Shown piece after piece: positions 1 through 7,892 of a DNA stretch of 64,000 bases. The notes beneath the pieces are model-generated. The model saw only the letters and a program-made list of their open reading frames with translations. It did not search any database and had not been told where the DNA came from. The position numbers and the translations under genes were made by a program. Each line of letters starts with the position of its first letter. Position 1 is the first letter of the stretch. Origin of the DNA: Nitrospira_D sp035465795 (GTDB lineage Bacteria > Nitrospirota > Nitrospiria > Nitrospirales > Nitrospiraceae); the NCBI RefSeq assembly GCF_049546785.1, contig NZ_JBMWAN010000007.1, positions 25,092 through 89,091 of the forward strand, read 5' to 3'.

Positions 1-60
1 CGATGATCCTGTTTTTGCTTTGGCGACCGGTTTTTTCTTCGCGGATGCTTTGGTTGCCAT
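1..60 (-). CDS. N-terminus of a lysine/alanine-rich protein (partial)
   Basis: Only the first 20 codons lie in the window; the gene runs off the left edge. The ATG is at 58-60 on the minus strand, and the protein begins MATKASAKKKPVAKAK. The mRNA has an AAGGAG at 71-76 with a 10-base spacer, which supports the start. A Lys/Ala/Pro-rich head like this is common on histone-like or HU-type DNA-binding proteins and on some ribosomal or RNA-binding proteins. The family cannot be decided from 20 residues. Confidence 0.6.
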   Translation of the reverse strand, partial: MATKASAKKKPVAKAKTGSS

Positions 61-165
61 ACGGGCTGTACTCCTTGGGGTGAGCCTGGGAGCCAAAAAA
101 GTCGGGCATCTATATCACGGCATGGGGGGTTTGACAAGGGCTTGTGGGGAGGGACCCTGATGGCC

Positions 166-690
166 CTACGGATAGAGGATGGTCGAATGGACGTCGTACC
201 CGGCCAACTTCTCCCGTCCATGGAGGCCTTTGAGTTCGACCAGAAAATCGAGCCCGACAATTTCGCCGCCCAGTTGGCGGACAAGGCTGATGGTCGCTTC
301 GGCCGTTCCCCCCGTTGCCAGCAAGTCATCGACGATCAAGACTCGTTCCCCGATCGTCACGGCATCACGGTGGATCGCCAGGGAGTTCGATCCATATTCG
401 AGGCTATATTTCACTTCAAAACGATCAGCCGGGAGCTTCCCCGGCTTCCGAACGGGAACGAAACCGGCTCCGAGGCGACCCGCCAGCACCCCGCCGAAAA
501 TAAATCCTCGCGACTCGATTCCGACGACCTTGGCAATGCCACGCCCCTCATAGCGGGCCGCCAACTCCTCCGTCAGGCTCCGGAACGCATCCGGATTTTT
601 GAGGAGCGTGGTGATGTCGTAGAAGAGGATGCCGGGTTTCGGAAAATCCGGCACTTCACGGATCAGGGCTTTGTAGTTAATGCCAGTCAC
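166..690 (-). CDS. apt: adenine phosphoribosyltransferase
   Basis: Purine salvage enzyme that converts adenine and PRPP to AMP and pyrophosphate in the cytosol. The 174-residue protein is normal length for the family. It opens with the typical region containing VPDFPKPGILFYDITTLL, has GIESRGFIFG in the middle, and carries the PRPP-binding loop VLIVDDLLATGGTAEA near residue 120-135. The start is GTG. The gene lies only 4 bases downstream of the sigma factor gene, so the two are probably co-transcribed. The Shine-Dalgarno sequence is weak, which fits translation coupled to the upstream gene. Confidence 0.95.
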   Translation of the reverse strand: MTGINYKALIREVPDFPKPGILFYDITTLLKNPDAFRSLTEELAARYEGRGIAKVVGIESRGFIFGGVLAGRLGAGFVPVRKPGKLPADRFEVKYSLEYGSNSLAIHRDAVTIGERVLIVDDLLATGGTAEATISLVRQLGGEIVGLDFLVELKGLHGREKLAGYDVHSTILYP

Positions 691-694
691 AACA

Positions 695-1648
695 TCAGAG
701 CAAATCGGCTTGCGTCATGGTCTTTCGCCGGATGGTCCCTCGAAGCCGGACCAGCGCCGTGGTTTCGATTTGGCGCACCCGCTCGCGGGTCAGCCCCATC
801 TCCCGGCCGATTTCTTCCAGCGTCTTGGATTCATCGCCATCGAGCCCGAACCGCGAGACAATAACAGTTTGCTCTTTCTCAGGCAACTCCTGCACCCAGC
901 TCATGAGATCAGCCCGTCGCCGAACCCCGTCCGCCGTCTCGTCGGGAGACTGGCAGAGGGGATCCTCGATCACGTCGCGCAGGAACATATCCGTGCCGTC
1001 GTTGATGGGGCTGTCCAGCGAACAGGTGGTCCTGACCAGCTGTTTCAGATCAATGACTTCTTCTTCGTCGGTCTTCATCTTCCGCGCGACTTCCTGCGCG
1101 GACGGCTCCCGGCCAAGCTCCTGCACCAACTGCTCCGTCTTCCCCAAGTAGCGATTCAGCCGTTCCACCACATGCACCGGCAACCGGACCAACCGCCCCT
1201 GATTGATGATGGCGCGCTCAATGTACTGACGAATCCACCAGGACGCGTAGGTGCTGAACCGGAAGCCGCGCTTGTAGTTGAACTTCTCGACCGCCTTGAT
1301 CAATCCGAGATTGCCCTCTTCGACGATATCGGAAAAGGGAAATCCCCGATTGATGTAGCGCTTCCCGATGCTGATCACCAGCCGCAGGTTCGACTCGATC
1401 ATCTGCTGCCGGGCCTGCTCATCCCCGGCCAACACCCGCTTGCCCAGTTCCTGTTCCTGCTTGAAGGAGAGCAGCGTCGAGCGCCGCACCTCCCGGAGAT
1501 AGCTCTTCAGCGTATCGAGCCCTTCGGACCGGTTCGAAGCTTTCTCTTCCTGATCGGGCGCGCTGTCCGCATCCGCCACATCGCCGTCTTCGGCCACATG
1601 CCGGCGGGCTTCATTCATCTCTTGCAGTTCGTCTTCTCCCCGGCTCAT
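695..1648 (-). CDS. sigma-70 family RNA polymerase sigma factor, RpoS/RpoD type
   Basis: Primary-like sigma factor of 317 residues. After an acidic, poorly conserved first 45 residues come region 1.2 (SEGLDTLKSYLREV), region 2 with ESNLRLVISIGKRY and FRFSTYASWWIRQYIERAI for core binding and -10 recognition, region 3, and region 4 with the helix-turn-helix KTLEEIGREMGLTRERVRQIE. The length and the lack of a long non-conserved region point to an RpoS-like or alternative group 2 sigma rather than the housekeeping RpoD. The start ATG has AAGGACG upstream. It is followed at 4 bases by apt. Confidence 0.9.
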   Translation of the reverse strand: MSRGEDELQEMNEARRHVAEDGDVADADSAPDQEEKASNRSEGLDTLKSYLREVRRSTLLSFKQEQELGKRVLAGDEQARQQMIESNLRLVISIGKRYINRGFPFSDIVEEGNLGLIKAVEKFNYKRGFRFSTYASWWIRQYIERAIINQGRLVRLPVHVVERLNRYLGKTEQLVQELGREPSAQEVARKMKTDEEEVIDLKQLVRTTCSLDSPINDGTDMFLRDVIEDPLCQSPDETADGVRRRADLMSWVQELPEKEQTVIVSRFGLDGDESKTLEEIGREMGLTRERVRQIETTALVRLRGTIRRKTMTQADLL

Positions 1649-1675
1649 ATCGCGTGTCGTCCTTGAGGCGCCCGG

Positions 1676-1972
1676 CTAGTACCACACTTGGAAATCCGTG
1701 AATCGGTCCGTTGCCGGATTCCATTCTACGATCACACCCGTCACGCGCGCGGCAGGCGGCCCGACATGCAGATCGGCCACCAGGCTCTCGATGAGATCCT
1801 TTGCCCCTTCAACATCCAGCTCGACTCGCCCGTCGTCCAGATTGCGCGCACCACCGACAAGTTTCCTTTGCGTCGCCACCCGGGCCGCAAACGCGCGATA
1901 CCCCACACCCTGCACCCGCCCGCTCACCAGGATGTGCGCTCGAACTCGGGATGTCGCCCTGCGATCCGTCAT
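1676..1972 (-). CDS. acyP: acylphosphatase
   Basis: Small cytosolic hydrolase of acyl phosphates, 98 residues from the ATG at 1972. The family signature is present: HILVSGRVQGVGYRAF with the catalytic Arg in GYRAF, then GGARNLDDGRVELDVEGA containing the catalytic Asn. A GTG five codons upstream would also be in frame, but the ATG gives the usual few residues before the first strand. The sigma factor gene starts 27 bases downstream of its stop, so these minus-strand genes may form one unit with apt. Confidence 0.9.
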   Translation of the reverse strand: MTDRRATSRVRAHILVSGRVQGVGYRAFAARVATQRKLVGGARNLDDGRVELDVEGAKDLIESLVADLHVGPPAARVTGVIVEWNPATDRFTDFQVWY

Positions 1973-2372
<400 letters not shown>

Positions 2373-2408
2373 ACATGGCGTGAGAATCAAAACGGGAACC
2401 GGATTGTC

Positions 2409-3512
2409 TTACAAGATGGGGGTAAAACGCAAGCCATGAGATTCCGCCACTCCCGGACACGTGACTTGGCCATTTTTAAGGTTGACACCCTTGGCCAAAC
2501 CTGGATCGGATTGTATCGCCCGATCAACGCCTTCCGCCGCCAACCGCATGAGATAGGGCAGCGTCGCATTGGTCAGCGCGAACGTGGATGTCCGCGGCAC
2601 AATGCCCGGCATGTTCGCCACGCAGTAATGCAGCACGCCATCGACCACATAGACAGGATCGGAATGCGTGGTCGCCCTGGTGGTCTCGAAACAGCCCCCC
2701 TGATCGACGGAGACGTCCACGACCACAGCCCCCGGCTTCATGCCAGACAGGAGCGCACGCGAGACCAGCGTGGGGGCTTTGGCTCCCGGCATCAACACGG
2801 CGCCGATCACCAGATCCGCCTCGCACACCGCCTGTTCAATCGCCGCCTCGCTGACTGCTCGCGTCACCACTCGCCCCTGATACAGATCGTCGAGGTAACG
2901 CAACCGATCGACATCCAAATTGATCACCGTGACCTGCGCGCCCAGCCCGACGGCAATCCGTGTGGCTGCGGCGCCGACCATTCCGGCCCCCAGCACCACG
3001 ACCTTGCCCGGTTCAACCCCCGGCACTCCGGCCAGCAACACTCCGCGCCCCCCCTGGAGTTTTTCAAGATAGTGCGCGCCGACTTGCACCGACATCCGTC
3101 CCGCAATTTCACTCATCGGCTTGAGCATGGGCAGGCTGCCGTCTTTTGCCACCGTCGTTTCGTAGGCGATCGCCGTGATCTTCGTGTCCAATAAGGTTTT
3201 GGTCAGTTCCGGGAGCGCCGCGAGATGAAGATAGGTGAAGAGCACCTGGCCCGGACGAAACAGGGAGCACTCGGACAACAGCGGCTCCTTCACCTTGACG
3301 ATCAACTCCGCCTTTTGGAACACCTCGCCTTTGGACGAGGCAATCGACGCCCCCGCCCGCCGGTATTCCTCGTCCGGGAACCCGCTCCCCTCTCCGGCAG
3401 ACGGCTCGACCCAGACCGCATGCCCGGCCTTGCGGAGTGCCGCCGCACCGTCCGGCGTGAGACTCACCCGATATTCATGGTCTTTCACTTCTTTTGGAAC
3501 TCCGATAATCAT
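2409..3512 (-). CDS. ald: alanine dehydrogenase
   Basis: NAD-dependent oxidative deamination of L-alanine to pyruvate and ammonium, or the reverse. The protein has 367 residues, near the family norm of about 370. It begins MIIGVPKEVKDHEYRVSLTP, the AlaDH/PNT N-terminal signature. It also has LIVKVKEPL and FTYLHLAA, and a Rossmann dinucleotide-binding segment VVVLGAGMVGAAATRIAVGLGAQVTVIN around residues 167-195. The ATG has AGGAG 5 bases upstream. The gene starts 7 bases after the stop of the exported Lon-type protease gene, so both are probably on one transcript. Confidence 0.95.
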   Translation of the reverse strand: MIIGVPKEVKDHEYRVSLTPDGAAALRKAGHAVWVEPSAGEGSGFPDEEYRRAGASIASSKGEVFQKAELIVKVKEPLLSECSLFRPGQVLFTYLHLAALPELTKTLLDTKITAIAYETTVAKDGSLPMLKPMSEIAGRMSVQVGAHYLEKLQGGRGVLLAGVPGVEPGKVVVLGAGMVGAAATRIAVGLGAQVTVINLDVDRLRYLDDLYQGRVVTRAVSEAAIEQAVCEADLVIGAVLMPGAKAPTLVSRALLSGMKPGAVVVDVSVDQGGCFETTRATTHSDPVYVVDGVLHYCVANMPGIVPRTSTFALTNATLPYLMRLAAEGVDRAIQSDPGLAKGVNLKNGQVTCPGVAESHGLRFTPIL

Positions 3513-3519
3513 GGCACTC

Positions 3520-4422
3520 CTACGGAGCAGGCCTCAGCGATTGGCCCGTGGTAATCTCGTACGCCTCAGCGAACGTCGCCACTTCCGTCACTTTGATGGA
3601 TCGTGCCATTCCCTTGTCGGTAATAGCAAATGTGCTTTGCCCGGCCGGCAGCAGCATCTCACGGAAGCCGGGCAGCAGATGACACCCTTCGATCTTATGT
3701 TCCAATCCACCGACCCAGCCGACTCGCAGATTGCTGTCCATGGTTCCGGAAAGACAGACATCCTGCCGCAACGAGTCCCCCAGCAGCGCCGACGTGACGG
3801 CGACGGTCCAGGCGACTCCCGCACTGGGGCCGTCAACGCGCACGCCCGCATGAAGAATCGACCCGACCGGCATCGTCAGGCGAACGCTGAGAAATCGCGG
3901 GTCATACTGCGTGGCCCTGGCAGCCGCGAGAACCGCCGCTCCAAACGCATCCCTGGCTTCAGCCATGAAATGGTGGTCGGTCGACAGCTGCGGGCCGTTC
4001 CCGGCCGGGAGATACGTGACATCGATCTGAGCCATTGTGATATCGCCTTTATTGGGAATACTCCACCCCTTCGCGCGCATGCCGGCAGGAAGATCCCGAT
4101 AACTCAGCGAAGGGACCACCCGTACCGTCGGCCCGAACGGGCGTGAGGACAACGGTGGTCCGGCCTGCTTGGTCGGGAGAGGCACGACACTCGCGGCCTC
4201 TTCATCCGGCCTGAGTCCAGCCGGGCCGGGCGCTGATCGAGATCGGGCCGACTGGAGTTCCGGCAGAGCATTGATCTCCCGACAGCCCGGTCCGCCTCCG
4301 TCGCTGAAGAGGACGCTGCCGTCCGGCTGCGCGCATTTCCACAGCCCCGCCCACCCGTTCTCTCCTATCAGCAGCAGCACCGCAATCAGCCCGGCTGCCG
4401 CGCACAACCGTCGGGGTTCCAT
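3520..4422 (-). CDS. exported protein with DUF4124-like N-terminus and Lon-type (S16) protease domain
   Basis: The 300-residue protein starts MEPRRLCAAAGLIAVLLLIG, a signal peptide, then GLWKCAQPDGSVLFSDGGGPGC. That resembles the DUF4124 motif found on envelope proteins. A Pro/Ser-rich linker leads to a C-terminal segment (roughly 145-300) matching the Lon proteolytic domain: VDGPSAGVAWTVAV with the nucleophile Ser, and GWVGGLEHKIEGC with the paired Lys. No AAA+ module is present, so peptide cleavage would be ATP-independent and outside the cytosol. AGGGAGGG lies 8 bases before the ATG at 4422; an upstream in-frame start would destroy the signal peptide. Confidence 0.8.
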   Translation of the reverse strand: MEPRRLCAAAGLIAVLLLIGENGWAGLWKCAQPDGSVLFSDGGGPGCREINALPELQSARSRSAPGPAGLRPDEEAASVVPLPTKQAGPPLSSRPFGPTVRVVPSLSYRDLPAGMRAKGWSIPNKGDITMAQIDVTYLPAGNGPQLSTDHHFMAEARDAFGAAVLAAARATQYDPRFLSVRLTMPVGSILHAGVRVDGPSAGVAWTVAVTSALLGDSLRQDVCLSGTMDSNLRVGWVGGLEHKIEGCHLLPGFREMLLPAGQSTFAITDKGMARSIKVTEVATFAEAYEITTGQSLRPAP

Positions 4423-4549
4423 GATCGAATCCCTCCCTGTTCCTTCCCTAACTATAGCAGAGCGATCCGCGCGGCTGGACAGCCGAAAAACCCCTGGTGT
4501 AAGATGCGCCCGCCCATTGAATGTTTTCGTCTCGACCAAGGAGGCACAC

Positions 4550-4933
4550 ATGGACCTCGCGGCTGGATCATGTCATGCCTGTCACGACTCGACAGGCCCC
4601 GTTATCAAGTACTCGCTGGGGAAGGATTTGTTCGGTCGTCCCTACGACCGTCTTTCGCCTTCCGCGGACCAGAGTCCAAAGTGGTATTGCGAGACCTGCT
4701 CCATGCACAAGACCTTGCAGCGGGACTTCCGCGATATTCGCACCGAATACGATAAGTTGACGGTCTCGCAGCCTTCCGAGCTGTCCAAGGGAGAAGAATT
4801 TCGCCGGGCGTTCCTGCGCCTCCGGGAGATCCTGACGATCCTGAACGCACAACCCGGCCGTTCCCCGTTTCTATCGGAGAGTGAGGTGCTGCTCCTCATG
4901 GAACGGCTCAATACGGCCACCATGCCGGCCTAA
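4550..4933 (+). CDS. small protein with two CxxC motifs, function unknown
   Basis: The 127-residue protein starts MDLAAGSCHACHDSTG. The ATG is preceded by AAGGAGG at 4538-4544, which fixes the start against longer upstream frames that lie antisense to the Lon-type gene. It has CHAC near residue 8 and CETC near residue 48, plausibly one zinc ribbon or other metal site. A charged helical part and a C-terminal helix (EVLLLMERL) follow. It is the first of four closely spaced plus-strand genes that include two Fe-S proteins, so a redox or metal-handling role is plausible. I do not recognise the family. Confidence 0.75.
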   Translation: MDLAAGSCHACHDSTGPVIKYSLGKDLFGRPYDRLSPSADQSPKWYCETCSMHKTLQRDFRDIRTEYDKLTVSQPSELSKGEEFRRAFLRLREILTILNAQPGRSPFLSESEVLLLMERLNTATMPA

Positions 4934-4947
4934 CCTGGAATCCACCC

Positions 4948-5298
4948 ATGCCTGGTTTCAAGCGCCATATTTTCGTCTGCACCAACCAGCGATCGGAAGA
5001 TGATCCGCGCGGCAGCTGCTCCAAGCTCGGCTCACAGGCCCTGCATGAGGTCTTCAAGCAGGAGACGAAGCGGCTGAATTTGAAGGGGACCGTCCGGGCC
5101 AATAAGGCCGGATGTCTCGACCGCTGCGCCGAGGGGCCGAGCGTCGTCATTTATCCCGAGGGCGTCTGGTACTCCGTGAAGACCGAAGCCGACGTGAAAG
5201 AAATCATGGAGCGCCACGTGCTGCAGGGCGAGGTCGTGACCCGGCTGATCATGCCTGATCATCCCGCTCCGGCGAAGCTTCCTCCGCTCACCAGCTAG
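4948..5298 (+). CDS. thioredoxin-like [2Fe-2S] ferredoxin
   Basis: 116 residues of the thioredoxin-fold ferredoxin type (related to NuoE and to the Azotobacter FeSII/Aquifex ferredoxins). It begins with KRHIFVCTN and has the cysteine pattern C-x12-C (residues about 11 and 24) followed by GCLDRCAEGPSVVIYPEGVWY with C-x3-C. These are the four expected cluster ligands. It lacks the NuoE N-terminal helical part, so it is a stand-alone electron carrier. It sits 14 bases after the CxxC protein gene and 17 bases before the next gene. Confidence 0.88.
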   Translation: MPGFKRHIFVCTNQRSEDDPRGSCSKLGSQALHEVFKQETKRLNLKGTVRANKAGCLDRCAEGPSVVIYPEGVWYSVKTEADVKEIMERHVLQGEVVTRLIMPDHPAPAKLPPLTS

Positions 5299-5315
5299 CG
5301 CGTCAAACGGACCTT

Positions 5316-5729
5316 ATGGCTGTTGAAGAAAAATGGAAAGCCAACCAGGAAAAAGTGGCCTTCACCAAACAGTTTCCCGGTCTGACGCTGGACTGGAAGG
5401 GCTGTGAAGGCAAGACCGTCCGGGCCGTCATTCCCTTGACCGGCAAACAAGGTGCCGCGGTGGTCGTGTTTACCGATGGTTCATTTACCGTCGTGCCCCC
5501 GCTCATGCCGGAACCCTGGGAATTGGGCCAGGCCCTCGTCGACGCTCGCGCCCACCTTGAACCGACGCACACAGACGCCTACATCGAGTATGATCGTCTC
5601 GTGAAGAAAGACCGGGATGCGCTGAAATCCGCCAGGGTGGAAAAGATTGTCGGCGCGATTCAGAACAATCTGGAACAGATCCCCGAACTCAAAGAGCGAT
5701 TGAAGGAACTCGTGAAGGAGTGGAAGTGA
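5316..5729 (+). CDS. conserved-looking protein of unknown function
   Basis: 137 residues. The first half predicts as beta-rich (GKTVRAVIPLTGKQGAAVVVFTDGSFTVVPPL) and the second as a long amphipathic helix rich in Lys and Glu (from about residue 88 to the end, including VGAIQNNLEQIPELKERLKELV). It has no signal peptide and no membrane segment. One cysteine (WKGCEGK) lies near residue 30. Its stop codon overlaps the start of the following Fe-S protein as GTGA, indicating translational coupling. I do not recognise the family; the function may be tied to the two ferredoxins beside it. Confidence 0.75.
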   Translation: MAVEEKWKANQEKVAFTKQFPGLTLDWKGCEGKTVRAVIPLTGKQGAAVVVFTDGSFTVVPPLMPEPWELGQALVDARAHLEPTHTDAYIEYDRLVKKDRDALKSARVEKIVGAIQNNLEQIPELKERLKELVKEWK

Positions 5730-6022
5730 GCAGTCTGCCGAATAAAAACATGTTCGAGATCTTTTCCCAAGGTCTCTTCGAAGGAGTCAAGCCTATGATG
5801 GTCATTCGCGATCACCTCGTCCGCCATCCCGACCGCTGCATGCATAACGGGATCTGTATCCCCATCTGCCCGACCAGCGCCTGGCTCTCGACGCCGCCCT
5901 ACAAGTTCGATCCCTCCCGCTGCCTCGAAAGCTGCCGCCTGTGCCTGGACGCCTGTCCCTCGCAAGCGATCTTCGGTGTATTCAAAAAGGGCGAGAAGCT
6001 GCTGGAGCCGCAGAAGAAATAG
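5726..6022 (+). CDS. small Fe-S binding protein with non-standard cysteine spacing
   Basis: 98 residues from a GTG at 5726 that overlaps the previous stop codon, with AAGGAG at 5715-5720; a GTG at 5720 lies inside that Shine-Dalgarno region and is less likely. The C-terminal half looks like a 4Fe-4S ferredoxin: DRCMHNGICIPICPTSA (C-x5-C-x3-CP) and RCLESCRLCLDACPSQAI (C-x3-C-x2-C-x3-CP). The usual C-x2-C-x2-C-x3-CP spacing is altered in both, giving seven cysteines. It is the last gene of the four-gene run and presumably an electron carrier. Confidence 0.8.
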   Translation: MSSLPNKNMFEIFSQGLFEGVKPMMVIRDHLVRHPDRCMHNGICIPICPTSAWLSTPPYKFDPSRCLESCRLCLDACPSQAIFGVFKKGEKLLEPQKK

Positions 6023-6071
6023 GTGTGATGGGCTGGCAGCAGACGATTGCCTGCTGCCGGCAGCCATTGCC

Positions 6072-7403
6072 CTACGGTGCCAATGTAAAGTCCTGGCCTA
6101 GCCTATCAACCGCAGAAATATTCACGGACGCGGGGACTGGAGCCTGTGTTGCGTACGTCGCGGTGGGCGTCTGGGCCGAACCGTGAACCGTATACATACC
6201 GGCTGCTGAGCCCTGGTCCGTTGCGCTCGGTACAATCGGCAAAGGCCCGTACGAAGCCCGCGAAGGCGCTGCAGTGGGCAGAACCAACCCATATCCGTAG
6301 TCGCCAACTGGCGCCGTGCCGTCATTGACCGTAGCGACCTGCGATCTCACCGTTACAGTCGGCCCGCCAGAAAGGGCTTGCTTCGCCGCAACAGCCACGG
6401 TGGCATCATCACGATCATCAACAGGAGGCGGGTTTATCAACGTCACCGTATCGCCAATCGTGTGAAATCCGGAAGACTGCAACTGGAACGGCGCGAGTTG
6501 AGTGCTGATTGTGGTGGTCCTCGTGCTGCTTGAGACCGGCACTCCTGCAATAACCGCTGTCGCGCAACAATTATTGGTCGGGCTGTTTTGTGCCGTGATC
6601 ACCACGTCGTAATGTACCGGGAAGTCCCCGGGTAGCGGATAGCCAGGGAGGCGGGCCAGAAAGAATTTGCCGGTTTGTGCGTTCGGCACCGTCGCACGCA
6701 CGATTTCACCATTGATCTGTGCCGACACGACCGCGTAGCTGCTCAGCCGGGCTGGATCGATGAATCCCTCGATCCCGTTTAGCACGTACGGGATGACCTT
6801 GATTACAGGCTTCAGTTTGTATCGCCCATTCCCCGTCTTCACAATGGACTTACAGGCATCAAAATCCAGCAACAGATCAACATGCTGGTCTGGCTCCACA
6901 TCGAATTCGTTGACCAGCTTGATCCCAGACTGCACTCCACTCGGCGTATCAAGCGGAATTTCAGTCTGATTGGGCGGAGTAGTTGTGAGAACCACCGAAT
7001 TCTCGTTGCGAACCAACACAAGACGCACTTGCGTATAATGACCCGCTGGAAGCGCGGTCTCTTGACCAAGTCTTCGAAGCGCGAGATCGGGCTGAGTAGG
7101 ATCATTCAGGTCCAGCAGATTGATCTTCTGCGGTGGATCTAGAGGGATGTCGGTCCAGCCAGCATCTCCAGGCTCAGCTGAGCTGCTTCGATGCACCCGC
7201 ACCCTGCTGACTGTGACGTTCACCTGATCGTAGCCGCAGGCCGGAGCATCCGTGAGCGACACGCTCAGCGTGCCGGGTTGCGCATTCGCCGTGACTCCGC
7301 CTCCGCCCCCTCCGTCACCGCCGCTGCATCCAGCGACTAAACCCGTCAGCACCACGCCCATCGCCCATAGAACTGGTTTGGAAGAGTTCTCGTACTTTCG
7401 CAT
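6072..7403 (-). CDS. DUF4382 lipoprotein
   Basis: 443 residues from the ATG at 7403; AGAGAGGG lies upstream. A lipoprotein signal LWAMGVVLTGLVAGCSGGDGG with a lipobox Cys near residue 27 leads into a Gly stretch. Residues of about 45-200 match DUF4382: GTLSVSLTDAPACGYDQVNVTVSRVRVH, INLLDLNDP, LPAGHYTQVRLVL and an Asp-rich core VDLLLDFDACKSIV. The remaining half is Thr/Pro/Ala-rich and beta-like, with repeated short motifs about synonymous Ala-Pro stretches. Probably anchored in the envelope and exposed; the molecular function of DUF4382 is not known. Confidence 0.85.
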   Translation of the reverse strand: MRKYENSSKPVLWAMGVVLTGLVAGCSGGDGGGGGGVTANAQPGTLSVSLTDAPACGYDQVNVTVSRVRVHRSSSAEPGDAGWTDIPLDPPQKINLLDLNDPTQPDLALRRLGQETALPAGHYTQVRLVLVRNENSVVLTTTPPNQTEIPLDTPSGVQSGIKLVNEFDVEPDQHVDLLLDFDACKSIVKTGNGRYKLKPVIKVIPYVLNGIEGFIDPARLSSYAVVSAQINGEIVRATVPNAQTGKFFLARLPGYPLPGDFPVHYDVVITAQNSPTNNCCATAVIAGVPVSSSTRTTTISTQLAPFQLQSSGFHTIGDTVTLINPPPVDDRDDATVAVAAKQALSGGPTVTVRSQVATVNDGTAPVGDYGYGLVLPTAAPSRASYGPLPIVPSATDQGSAAGMYTVHGSAQTPTATYATQAPVPASVNISAVDRLGQDFTLAP

Positions 7404-7892
7404 GTTGCATGCCCTCTCTTTTGATAACCTCAGACACCATCTCACGATCCGGCCGATCTGTTCACAATCCGACCGACCTGACCATATGCCGAGAACTTAC
7501 ATTGTGACCTCGACGACTGAAGAGCTAGTCGCTACGCAAATCACATGGCCAATATTCGAACAACTTACTCGCTTTACAGCTCAAACGATGAGCTATATTG
7601 CTCAAAGGCTTGCATTCTTATGGGCTATTTCTCACTTCCACTTTAGTAAGCGACACTGTGCAGGCGTCCCCCTACACGCTAAGCTCCGCCATTTTACGAT
7701 CTTTCCCATTTCATGAAAGTGTGTCTCCAGCGCCAGCCTTCATCTGGAAACTTGAATTGCCTGTGCTGGGTGTATGAGCGACGAGGGAGAGATACCTTGC
7801 CTGTCACGCGGGATAACAATAAGCGGCCCAACGCAGAAGAGCGCGCCAACTTCACTTCAGGACTGACGCCGCAGGAAGCAGTGGAACCGCCT
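7404..7892. other. AT-richer intergenic region without a recognised gene
   Basis: Nearly 490 bases between the DUF4382 lipoprotein start and the stop of the squalene-synthase-like gene. Base composition is clearly more AT-rich than the flanks from about 7440 to 7720. Open frames crossing it have unnatural composition and no ribosome binding site. It holds one clean inverted repeat (7589-7604) and may contain the lipoprotein gene's promoter and upstream control sites. Confidence 0.55.
7589..7604. promoter_or_regulatory. 16-bp palindrome, possible operator
   Basis: TGAGC-N6-GCTCA is a perfect 5+5 inverted repeat with a 6-base AT spacer. The geometry is like that of CRP/FNR-family sites, which have TGTGA-N6-TCACA or TTGAT-N4-ATCAA. 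It lies about 190 bases upstream of the DUF4382 lipoprotein start on the minus strand. It is a candidate only; the spacing to a promoter is not established. Confidence 0.3.
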
